Positions 11,403-19,941 of a stretch of DNA of 64,000 bases are shown in pieces (positions within the stretch are counted from its first letter, which is position 1; each line of letters opens with the position of its first letter). The notes beneath the pieces are model-generated. The model saw nothing but the letters and a program-made list of their open reading frames with translations, was not told where the DNA came from and searched no databases. The position numbers and the translations under genes were made by a program. Source of the DNA: Eucommia ulmoides (taxonomy: Eukaryota; Streptophyta; Magnoliopsida; Garryales; Eucommiaceae). Location of the stretch: assembly GCA_016647705.1 (NCBI GenBank), contig CM028333.1, forward strand, positions 23,678,243 through 23,742,242, read 5' to 3'.

Positions 11403-11876
11403 TTAACAGATTAAAACGGAACAGAGGAACATAAAAAAACATTGGAAAGAATCAAGGAACTGGATAAATGCATAGAACCAACATAAGTGATGGGTGCGGT
11501 ATGACCATTCAAAAGTCAAAGGTAAGTGATAGGAATAGGGGAATAAGAGAAAAAAATTAGAGAGATCACAACAAATATGATGTGTGGCACCAGTGTCAAT
11601 AATCCAGTATTTAGAAGATGGAGATGCTATAGAAATGAGATGAATATTACCAGTGAAGTCGGAGGTGAAAGGGGATGAATTGGAACACGGTAGTGGAGAA
11701 TCTGAAGATATAGTAAGAGCATTGTGGTGAAGCTGCGAACTCAGAAAATATATAAGCTGGTGGTAATGATCCACCGTAAGAGGCGGCGACGGACCGGACG
11801 AAAGGATAGAACCGGCAATAGTCGTCATGGCAGACATATGAGAAGTTGATCTAGAAACAGGAGACGTGGGCTGCAA
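11403..11876 (-). pseudogene. Copia aspartic protease region, broken
   Basis: Same frame as gag. The motif YWIIDTGATHHIC carries the DTGA catalytic triplet of copia protease, which cleaves the polyprotein. The preceding segment is Ser/Pro-rich linker. The frame then degenerates into aromatic-rich sequence and stops near 11403 before the integrase region resumes in frame. Confidence 0.82.
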
Positions 11877-12026
11877 TTGGGCTTGAGGTTGATGGTGTTG
11901 GGATGAAAATGAGGCAGCTAGGCTAGGGGCTGAAATGAGGGAGGCAGATAGGACGAATGCTGAGTAAAAAAGAAGCTGGGCCTGGTGAGATATTAGAAAT
12001 AGAGGTCTGATGGGCCTGAGGGTGTT

Positions 12027-13007
12027 TCACATGGGTCCAAGTCGGTGGGTTCGATGGGTTTGGGTTCGAGTCTTGGGTTGGTAACCAGGTGGAAACCTGT
12101 GAAGCTTGTAACATACCGCAACAGTGTGCCCTAATCTTCCATAGTGAGAACAAATTGAATGAGATCGGGGCTGGTTTGAAGCTGCTACGGCGGCGACTGG
12201 AGAAGAAACAGCCTGGAACGCCATGGATTCAGATGTCAAAGTAGGAGATATGATAGATCTTTGTCGTTCCTCCTGTATAACAAGACTAAAAGCCTTGCTT
12301 ACAGGAGGGAGATGATCGTTCATCAGAATTTGAGCATGCACAACAGTGAAAGAGTCGTCGAGGCCCATGAGAAATTGCATAAGATGTTCTTGCTGCTTAA
12401 AATTAATCCATAGTTTCATCCCTCCACAAGTGCAAATAGGTATTGGCTGGAAATCATTTAATTCATCCCAAAGGGTTTTCAATTTCATAAAATAAAGATT
12501 GACATCAAGAGAACCTTGAGAAAGTGCAGTCAATTGTTATTTGAGCTGAAAGATGCGGGGAGCATTGCTTTGACGAAAACAAGCTTGAAGATCAATCCAA
12601 ACATCTGCTGCAGTGGCCATGTAAACAATGCTATGGCCGATGTCCTTGTCAACTGAATTAAGAATCCAAGAAATGACCATGCTGTTGCATCTGGACCAAG
12701 CATTGGAAGAGGGGTCGTCCGAAGGTGGCTTTCGAAAAGTGCCGTCAACAAAACCAAGTTTGTTCTTGGCATTGAGAGCCATACACATTGCCCTATTTCA
12801 GGTGTTGTATTTAGATCCATTAAGAAATTGAGAAACAAGTGTTAAACTGGGATGATCACCACTATGTAGGAAAAAGGGACTGTGGTGATTGTCCATAGAT
12901 AAGATAATCTGATTGAGATTGGTTGGTGGTAGTTAAGATGGAGGGGTAAGGGGCTGAAATCGGTTGGTAGTGGCGATGGGTTGTTGATTACCACCACCAC
13001 GAGCCAT
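12027..13007 (-). pseudogene. Copia gag, broken
   Basis: The start Met at 13007 begins MARGGGNQQPIATTN. One frame runs through it with in-frame stops. Recognisable gag motifs are NRAMCMALNAKNKLGFVDG, ADVWIDLQACF and LKTLWDELNDFQPIP. In front of NRAM the usual Trp codon is TGA. The zinc knuckle near 12100 reads CSHYGRLGHTVAVC, so the second Cys is Tyr. Gag forms the cytoplasmic virus-like particle and packages RNA. The knuckle mutation and stops make it nonfunctional. Confidence 0.88.
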
Positions 13008-13073
13008 GATTCAGGAATAGGTCTGCTATTCTTCAACAGAGTAATGAATGATGAATAAATTCATCATATACCA

Positions 13074-13256
13074 TATTAGAAGATAAGAGATGGAGAAAGA
13101 GTTGAATGGAATATTGAATTCTCATTGATTTGAATAGAAAAAGAAATACAATTTATAGGCCATAGAATAACAACCTATAACAAACTAGAAACCAAATAAC
13201 AAACTAACAAATATGTTAGTAGAAGGTTCCAAAGAAGTTTCTTATTGAATCTAATA
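13074..13256 (-). repeat. Copia LTR (5' LTR)
   Basis: A 183-bp LTR bounded by TATTAGA and TCTAATA. On its inner side the minus strand continues TGGTATATGATG, a weak match to the initiator-Met primer-binding site. Confidence 0.85.
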
Positions 13257-13511
13257 ATATTATGAGAATTTTGTGATGTTTCACTTTTCATTCGTTTAAG
13301 TATACAATAATAACTAAACAAGAAAAGTGAATAGTGATTTCATTGATGAATTTATTTAATTTTTTTTCTTACTCTATTCCACCATGATTTGATTCCATCA
13401 AACCAAAGTTGATTTTCACACCTACAGCTTGGCCAAACTAATCGTAACTCTTTTATGAAATTAGATAAAAATATTTCTATTTACTTGGACTATTACCAAT
13501 TTAGATTACTT

Positions 13512-13726
13512 TTTTATTTTCATAGTAAAGTGTGTCCCGACTAGTTTACACGCACCTCGACTAATTATCTCACTAGACGATCTTAAGAGCGTACTCTCCC
13601 ACGTCGGCCTACTACATTCATAATTAAATTCAAAATTTAATTCTTAGAGTATTCTTCAGGAGAGCCGAACCCTTATTGACAAGGAAGGGCACATCTCTTT
13701 ACCAACTGGACTTAACACCTCTTGGG
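13512..13726 (-). mobile_element. tRNA-derived SINE
   Basis: It is flanked by a perfect 18-bp duplication TACCAATTTAGATTACTT (13494-13511 and 13727-13744). The minus strand starts CCCAAGAGGTGTTAAG and contains an A-box-like GTTGGTAAAGAGATG and a B-box-like GGTTCGGCTCT about 40 bp apart, as in a pol III promoter. It ends with CGAGGTGCGTGTAAAC, CGGGACACAC and an A-rich tail at the low-coordinate side. The 3' part resembles a tail I associate with plant SINEs; I could not check this. Mobilisation would depend on LINE reverse transcriptase. Confidence 0.85.
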
Positions 13727-13745
13727 TACCAATTTAGATTACTTA

Positions 13746-14317
13746 GGCCCCGTTTGGTTAGTGTTCCCAATCAAACTCAACTCAACTCAACCCAAAAATT
13801 CTAAGTTTGATTTTTGGGAATACGTTTGGCAAATACAAAACTCAACCCAACCCAACCCAAAAAATAGGAATTGATTATCAAAATGTTAAGAAAATGAGAA
13901 ACAAAAAAAACTTTTTTTTTTTTTTTTTCCCCAAAAAACTCAACCCAAAGTTTTCAACTCCGGCTACCGTCCGACGATTACCCGCTGCTGGTCACCGTCA
14001 ACTGCCGCCGGCCGGCGCCCGTCCGGCCACCGTCTGACACCACCGCCGTGGCCGGCGTCCGCCCGTCCGGCCACCGTCCAACACCACCACCGCCGCCACC
14101 GTCCGGCCGCCGCCAAACACAAAAAAAAAATTTCAAAAAAAAATAATTAGTTTTAGGATAAAATCATTACCAAACACATTATGTTCTCAGCACAAAGCAA
14201 AAATTGTCATTACCAAACGCAATTCTGTTTCTAAAATTCTCAACCCAACCCAATTCAACTCAACTAAATCTATTCCAGTTGGGTTCAGAAAAGTGAAAAC
14301 ACTAACCAAACGCCACC
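13746..14317. mobile_element. PIF/Harbinger-like (Tourist-type) MITE
   Basis: The inverted repeats are GGCCCCGTTTGGTTAGTGTT and the complement GGTGGCGTTTGGTTAGTGTT (17 of 20 match), flanked by TTA on both sides (13743-13745, 14318-14320). The TTA duplication and the GTTTGG terminus are typical of Tourist-type elements. Inside, CAACTCAACCCAACCC-like words are repeated near both ends, and a GC-rich CCGGCCACCGTC block (about 13960-14115) stands out. The insertion point touches the right duplication of the SINE. Confidence 0.88.
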
Positions 14318-14424
14318 TTATTAGCTTACTTTCTCATACTGAGAGGAAAAAAAAATCTCATTTTGAAAAGAAAAAAACATCTTCAGGTCCGGAAAATGAA
14401 ATTCAAAAAAACTCAAAAATAAAC

Positions 14425-14748
14425 CTGAAACGAGATGTGGTTGTCCATGGGATCCAAATCGTGATTTTGCGGCAGCCTCTCGTCATCCGTGCACTGCACC
14501 AGGTGAACCTCGACGCCGTAGTTGAACAGCCACGCGCCGTCGAAGTCGAACGCCTCCGGGCGCTCCATCGACACAAATCCCAGAACTTTCGTGTAGAAAT
14601 CGATGGACTCCTTCACGTCCCGGCACAGCCTCGACACATGGTTTAAGGCCATCAGAGGAACCTTTCCCCCTCCTTCGTCTCCGCCACCATTTTGTTCGTT
14701 GGTTCTTTGACCTCCGCCGTCGGAGTCGTCTTCAAATTTCTTTTCCAT
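14425..14748 (-). CDS. Glyoxalase/VOC superfamily protein, first exon only (partial)
   Basis: The protein start is MEKKFEDDSDGGG, a Gly/Asn-rich leader, then the first beta-alpha-beta-beta-beta module of the vicinal-oxygen-chelate fold: MALNHVSRLCRDVKESIDFY, TKVLGFVSMERPEAFDFDGA, WLFNYGVEVHLVQC and DPMDNHISFQ. The His in LNHVS and the residues around EVHLVQ sit where the family binds its metal. The exon ends CAG followed by GT (minus strand), a good splice donor where related plant genes also have an exon boundary after ISFQ. I chose Met 14748; an upstream in-frame Met at 14784 would add 12 residues. Later exons were not found in the window; the intron side is filled with a MITE, SINE and copia element. 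It may be a truncated gene or have a very long intron. Such proteins act on glutathione adducts or are of unknown activity. Confidence 0.8.
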
Positions 14749-14783
14749 TTTTTCCCTCCGAAGAAAAGGAGAGGAAAAAAACA

Positions 14784-14854
14784 TAATATACCGCGAGGTC
14801 TATTCATGGCGCCGACTAGCGGCTTTAAAGAGAGGTTGCGGGAGTGACACGTGG
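14784..14854 (-). promoter_or_regulatory. Possible promoter elements of the VOC gene
   Basis: Upstream of the exon, the G-box core CACGTGG lies at 14848-14854 and a TATATTA sequence (minus strand) at 14784-14790. G-boxes of this type bind bZIP/bHLH factors and often mediate stress or abscisic-acid responses. The TATA-like site is close to the start codon, so the true transcription start is uncertain. Confidence 0.3.
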
Positions 14855-14859
14855 TGGCG

Positions 14860-15312
14860 GAATTGCATGGAGGCGCTGTACGTGTGAGCTTGTGAACTAT
14901 TGTCATCAACTTGAATTCTTTTTTACATTCGATCTCAAAATAAATTAAAAGTAATTTGTGCTTTTTTAAGCAAAATCTAATCTCATCGAAAATCTAATTC
15001 AACAAAACAAACCCCCCCCCCCCCCCCCAAAAAAAAAAAAATTAAATAAATAAAAAAATAAAAGTGAAAAATCAAAAAGGAGAAAGAAATCTCTCCTCTT
15101 CAGTCGAGTGAATTCTAAAGTGATGGGGTTAATCCCCATCAATTGTCCCATCCACAAGAGTACATCTATGCTAGGCTGATACGATGGGCCTAGTGAAGAA
15201 ATAATCTCTAATGAGTTAAAGGAAATCTGACCACAACCCACAATGAATTAAAGACTAGCCCAATACGGTTATTTGTCCATAAATGATCATAAGGCCCATA
15301 AAGCAACCCAAT
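14860..15312. other. VOC upstream region and LTR-like sequence
   Basis: It contains a C-run at 15013-15029 directly followed by an A-run. From about 15121 the sequence becomes GC-balanced (TGATGGGGTTAATCCCCATC) and is probably the beginning of the LTR that resumes after the CACTA element at 19377. Confidence 0.4.
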
Positions 15313-17462
15313 CACTACAATAAAAATGGCCTATCGGTATATGAAAAAGTGTCGCGATAGAGCCCCTATTATGACACTTGAATTTTTTTGGGACACTTGG
15401 ACTGGTGCTTCCATAAAAAGTCGCCCCAATAAGTTATAAGAGCACTATATAGTGCTCTTTTTGTTTGAAGTTGTTAAGATAATAATAAGTGTCCTATAAT
15501 ATAACTATTATGACACTATATATTGTCTCTATAGCATTTTATATTTTTTAAATTATATATATTAGAACATTACAAAATGTTGTGAAAAATCTCTATTAAG
15601 ACACAAGAATGTGTCGCAAAATTATCAAAGAGAACCAACATATAAGAATACTATTTAGCGTTCCAAAAAGTATCTAAATTATTTTTTTTGTAATTTAAAA
15701 TTATTTTAAAATATCAAAATACTTTAAATCCAAATAATAAAAACTAAAAATTCCTCACAATACAAAATACATAAAGAACTCATTTTTTTTTTTTATTAAA
15801 AAGGGGGAATTAAAAACCCTAAAGATACACAAAATTATATCCGTCATGGATCACTACTTCCTTTCAACATCTAAGCCACCATTCGTAAATAAAAACAAAG
15901 TTTAACTACAAAAGTAATATACATACTAAATATATGTTAAATGTAATTTTCATGCAATATTCCACCTTCTTTCTCGACTGATTTAACATAAAATAAGTCA
16001 GTTTCATAATTTCCTGCAAAACAAAACAAAAAAGTACAAGATCACACAGTGGAAAATACATCAAACAAGGCTAAAAATGCAATTAAAGGGGTAGGAAATG
16101 ATAAACATCATTAAATCAAATGGATCATTCGTCTCCATTTGTGATCTTTGCAATGACAATGACATAAGCAACTTCCATGACCTTGAAATAGTCAAGCAAA
16201 TGTAAGGATCTTAAACACGCTGAGAACTCCTTAATACTAATTTGCTAGCATATAAACATGCTGACATAAGCCTTGTATAACTATTCAGCAGGTGGAGCTT
16301 GTTTCTTCCTTTAATCTAAAATGAGAACAAGAAGTGACAAACTGGATGTGTTGTACATTTTTTTTTTTTATGTTATGTTATGTTATGTTATCCTAAAGTT
16401 TTTCATCTTCCAAATAGATGACACTGGATAACAAAATGTCCAACTTTTAACAAGCATGGCCACTAAATTTGATCAATGAGTTCAAGCCTGGATGATATTA
16501 AAAGACAAAATCGCAGAATTAAGGCACAAGAATGTAAAAAACTCATTTCCTACTCAAATAGCAAGGATACTTTTTATTCGATAACATATCTGTACCATTT
16601 CACTTATGAACTTTAAACCCCCTGGTACTACAAGTGAACCAGCAAGAAGGTACCCAACGATGACCTAACATGGTTGCAAAAAGGAAACGAGAATTTCTAA
16701 AATTAAAAACCAGAAGTTCAATGAATATAAATAAAAATAGAGATAAAAACAACTAGCCACTGTGGATATGCCAAAAGAATGTAGACACAAGTTAATTTAC
16801 ACACCGGCTGCCCCAAACACGAAAAGATGATTCCACCAATGGCAACAGAAACTATAACAACCACTAAATCCGATATTAGCCTACAAAATGCAAATGAAAC
16901 CTTTAATCGGCAGTATTAGATAAGATTGACAAAAAAATTGATTGGGAGATTCAAAACCCTTGTATAACCAGCTTCCATAAAAAATGTCACCTTGCCACTC
17001 AAACAACTAATTAGTAGCAACAAGGTAGAAACATGAAAGAGGCTCTACTTGAAGTACGGGATATTTTGATTTCTTGTTTGACATTACAAAGACGTTGTCC
17101 TACCATTAAGAGATGCAAATCAGTAAATTCAGAATGCAAATAATTTAAATCATTTGCACCAAATGGCCGAAGTTTAAAAGCAAAAAAAATCAAAAAAATC
17201 AAATACCACGTATGGATTTAATCTTTTTATCTATTAATGTTGTCACGTCATCAGAATCTTCATTTTCTAACGAGAAAACGTCTTCTAAATGGAATCTTCA
17301 GTACCACTAACAGCAAAATGAAATCTAATGAATAAACTTACTATACTTGATTCTAGGCGGATGATATCATTACATGACAAAATAGAAGTGCATGATGCTT
17401 GTTGCAGATGATACATGCATTGTTGAAACACAATAATTTCCACAGCCAAAAAAAATAAAAAT

Positions 17463-17536
17463 ACAAAAGGATTCCATGTTTGCCATCCCAAAACTGTATA
17501 GAATCGGTACTATCTGCACTAACAAGGGTCCCACAC
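17463..17536 (-). pseudogene. Captured WD40-repeat exon fragment (UTP4/cirhin-like)
   Basis: After a splice acceptor (TTTCAG, minus strand) the frame reads CGTLVSADSTDSIQFWD and then GKHGILL, where the match ends. SADSTxSxxFWD is the end of a WD40 blade. The wording closely resembles a blade of plant UTP4-type nucleolar proteins (small-subunit processome), from memory only. The rest of the frame downstream is AT-rich and non-homologous. It is a single broken exon inside the CACTA element and cannot function. Confidence 0.6.
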
Positions 17537-17914
17537 CTGAAACAAACAAAACCAGCCATAAGCAATGCAATGCACACTAACAAACAAAGTGAACCTCAAG
17601 CGAGATGACAGCATCATTGAATCAACATTTAGATGGTAGCATCATATGAATGAATTTTACCTTAGAGAGAGCAATGACCATACACAAAGTTCCCCTCCAC
17701 AACCCAAACCTCCAAGTCCAACTGTTATCCTGTAGATTTCTTGACCCAATTTAGCATCCCAGCATCTTATGAACCTGGTGAACAAAGTGTAATATTACCT
17801 CATGACATATCACAAGTACAAAGGAAATATACTTTATTCACATTGACACATGCGCTACAGTTTAGTACAAACATACACACCCATCACTACTTCCTGAATA
17901 TATATCAAGTACAA

Positions 17915-18095
17915 AGCTGATTGCATCCGAGTTTTTATTGCTTTTATCTTCTTCTCTAAATCTTTAAGCTTGCCTTCCCTGTTAGTGGCATGGTCATGAA
18001 TGGATTTTTCAAGTGATGACACTTTACTTACATAATTTTCATACACAAGTTGCTTCCCCAAGATCCTCTTCAATCTTTTTCACCAGTTCACCAAG
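17915..18095 (-). pseudogene. Captured SMC2-like coiled-coil exon fragment
   Basis: A splice acceptor (GCTGCAG) precedes LGELVKKIEEDLGEA. After a small deletion and frame change, YENYVSKVSSLEKSIHDHA continues into NREGKLKDLEKKIKAIKTRM, and the match breaks after QSA. The heptad-like charged pattern and these words fit the coiled-coil arm of the condensin subunit SMC2. SMC2 compacts mitotic chromosomes; this copy lacks ATPase head and hinge. The same orientation as the WD40 fragment suggests successive or joint capture. Identity rests on recognition by eye, so another SMC-like protein is possible. Confidence 0.6.
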
Positions 18096-18570
18096 CTGCA
18101 GCACACAATAGTAATACAACAAAGAATGACAATAGTTGAAAGAAAAACAACAGTGATAACATTAGTAATGATAACAGTAATCATTACAACCATAATAGAA
18201 GCTAAAATGTACATGAATATGATAGCCACAAGACGCATATTGTAACATCTGCTCTATATTCAAGCAAATCAATAAAATTGAAACAAAAGAAATACGAACC
18301 TGCTCTTTATTTTAGTATTAAAAGAAGAACAAATAAGAAAGATTTCCACAACTTAAAAAATGTTAGTTATGTACCACAATTGGACATAGCTAAAGATCAT
18401 TGTTAGGAAGTCATATTTTGAAATGAAATAGATAACTAAAGATCATTGTTAGGAAGTCATAGCTATAAAAATAAATTGAAGAATCGTTGTAAATATACCT
18501 GAATTTTGATTGCGAATCACCACTAAAACAAAAAACTTCTCCTTGTTTGTGAGCTCTATAGAGGGTTCTG

Positions 18571-18906
18571 CTAGAATATATCAAAGATGGAGAGAGAGAA
18601 TAGAAGAATTAAATTAACAAATCGAATTGCAGAATAGATTGGAGCAAAAGAGAGAGAGAAAAAAACTAACCGAGATCTATTGCCGTCGGTTGAACTCCGA
18701 TGCAGCTGGAGGGCGATGACGAAGATGATGTTGCGATGGTTATGAAGAACTGAGCGACTGGATTCTAGAAGGAGATGAGGAAAATATGTTTGAAAATGAA
18801 GGCGACGAAGATTAGCTAGGGCTCCATTCTCTACCAAAATCTGAGCGGGATGACTTCTTCCATTCTCCAAAAACTGAGCGGGACGAATTGTTTTTGTGTG
18901 GCACAA
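18571..18906 (-). other. Possible captured 5' gene region, unrecognised
   Basis: A 111-codon minus-strand ORF overlaps a GC-balanced patch with AGAGAGAGA tracts and a GATCTATTGCCGTCGG stretch, resembling a plant gene 5' untranslated region. The predicted protein is not recognisable. It lies inside the CACTA element, upstream (minus strand) of the SMC2-like fragment. Confidence 0.25.
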
Positions 18907-18910
18907 TACG

Positions 18911-18945
18911 GAACGACGTCGTTTTGGAATAAAACGACGTCGTTC
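18911..18945. repeat. Perfect inverted repeat with AACGACGTCGTT palindromes
   Basis: GAACGACGTCGTTTT (18911-18925) and AAAACGACGTCGTTC (18931-18945) are perfect reverse complements separated by 5 bp. Each arm contains the ACGT-core palindrome AACGACGTCGTT, and together they could form a hairpin or a double ACGT-type binding site. Confidence 0.85.
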
Positions 18946-19941
18946 TGAGGCAGATTTTTTTTTTTCAATTGATTTAATTTTTTAAATTTATTTTAATATA
19001 TGTAGTAGGGCACCATTAAGTGACCTATAATTAAATAATTAAATTATAATAGGACACAAAATTGTACCATAATATAGTTTATGTTTTTAGGGCACTATTT
19101 TATGTCGTTTTACATTATATATAGATATTAACTTATTTAATTACTAATTAAATGTTATTGGGGCACTACTTTGCGTCCTTTAAATATTTGATTATAGAAC
19201 ACAATAGATATAGTGTCCCGAAAAGTATCTTTATAGGGCACAATAACATATAGTGTCCCAACAAATTTACTTTTATACGATACTTTCAATTTTGTACCTC
19301 GAAAAGCACATTTATAAGGCACAATACATATAGTGTCCCAACAGAGATGCCCTTATAGGCAGTTTTTGTTGTAGTGAATGTTATGGTCCGACAAAGTGGT
19401 AAGCGAGAAAACAACTAAATAATACTCACTATACCCCGCTACTTGCAGTGTTGTCGGGGAGCACAGTCGATGTCTAGATGAAGGGAGATTAGGATGACCA
19501 CATCTCGGAGCATAACCATCCATTAACTTGCTTAGGAGCCAGGTATAAAAGTAGGAAGTAGTACATTGTTCAATTACGCGTTATTTTACCCATTTCAGAT
19601 TAGATTAACTTATTCTTACGCCGGAAGTTTTTTGGCTGAGATCACACTGGTGCCATCCTTAGTATTTTTGATCTTACAGGTTGACATCTTCTGGTGTACA
19701 ATTCTTGGAAAAATCATAAAGCTATATTTGGTTGGAAGAATGAAAAAGGAAAAAGAAAAGATTTTTTTTTTTATCTTTTGTTGAAGAAAAATCATTTTCC
19801 TTGGGTTGTTTGGAAAGAGGGATGTAAAAGGTAAAGAAATATAAGATTTTATACTTAGTAAGGAAAAAATAAAAAGAAAACAATTATACACTTATTTAAT
19901 TTACCATTTTATCCTTATATACTACAAAACAAAATAAAAAA

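Larger units (their letters stand above)
8296..13256 (-). mobile_element. Full-length Ty1/copia retrotransposon, coding-damaged
   Basis: It is bounded by two short LTRs (174 and 183 bp) and a perfect 5-bp duplication. Domain order on the minus strand is gag, aspartic protease, integrase, reverse transcriptase, RNase H. Integrase ahead of RT defines copia. Very short LTRs and small size (about 4.96 kb) fit Ale/Retrofit-like lineages, but lineage assignment needs a phylogeny. The primer-binding site starts TGGTAT next to the right LTR. It is inserted in an older MITE. Several in-frame stops and one frameshift near 10445 make it non-autonomous. Confidence 0.9.
7785..13447. mobile_element. Old MITE split by the copia element
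   Basis: The left end TTACGATTCATTTGGTTGA resembles the complement of the right end, TTACGATTAGTTTGGCCAA. Further inward, GGTGGAAT words near 7815 and 13380 also face each other. Removing the copia insertion (8296-13256 plus one 5-bp duplication) leaves about 0.7 kb without coding potential. No clear target duplication was seen, so the limits are tentative. Confidence 0.4.
15313..19376 (-). mobile_element. CACTA (En/Spm) transposon carrying host gene exons, non-autonomous
   Basis: The ends are CACTACAATAAAAATGGCC and the complement CACTACAACAAAAACTGCC (16 of 19 match), flanked by the 3-bp duplication AAT (15310-15312, 19377-19379). Subterminal regions repeat words such as TATAGTGTCCCAACA (19240-19345) and GTGTCGCGATAG (15350), as CACTA elements do for transposase binding. 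No transposase was found in about 4.06 kb. The interior holds minus-strand host exon fragments (WD40 at 17463-17536, SMC2-like at 17915-18095) with intronic flanks, so genomic DNA rather than cDNA was captured. Mobilisation would need an autonomous relative. Confidence 0.88.
15121..19678 (+). mobile_element. Ty3/gypsy LTR remnant interrupted by the CACTA element
   Basis: The pieces 15121-15312 and 19377-19678 flank the CACTA insertion. The right piece has a TATA-like GTATAAAAGTAGG at about 19540. It then reads CAGATTAGATTAACTTATTC, and TTACGCCGGAAGTTTTTTGG follows. That is homologous to the LTR end region at 63942-64000 (CCAGATTAACTTATTCTCAC). It ends near TCTTACA, followed by TTGACATCTTCTGGTG, which could be a primer-binding region. 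No internal coding sequence remains. The exact left end is uncertain. Confidence 0.5.

Noticed and set aside
13512-13726. A tRNA gene on the minus strand
   Set aside because: A- and B-box-like motifs are present, but no cloverleaf can be drawn and the 18-bp duplication and A-rich tail identify a SINE.
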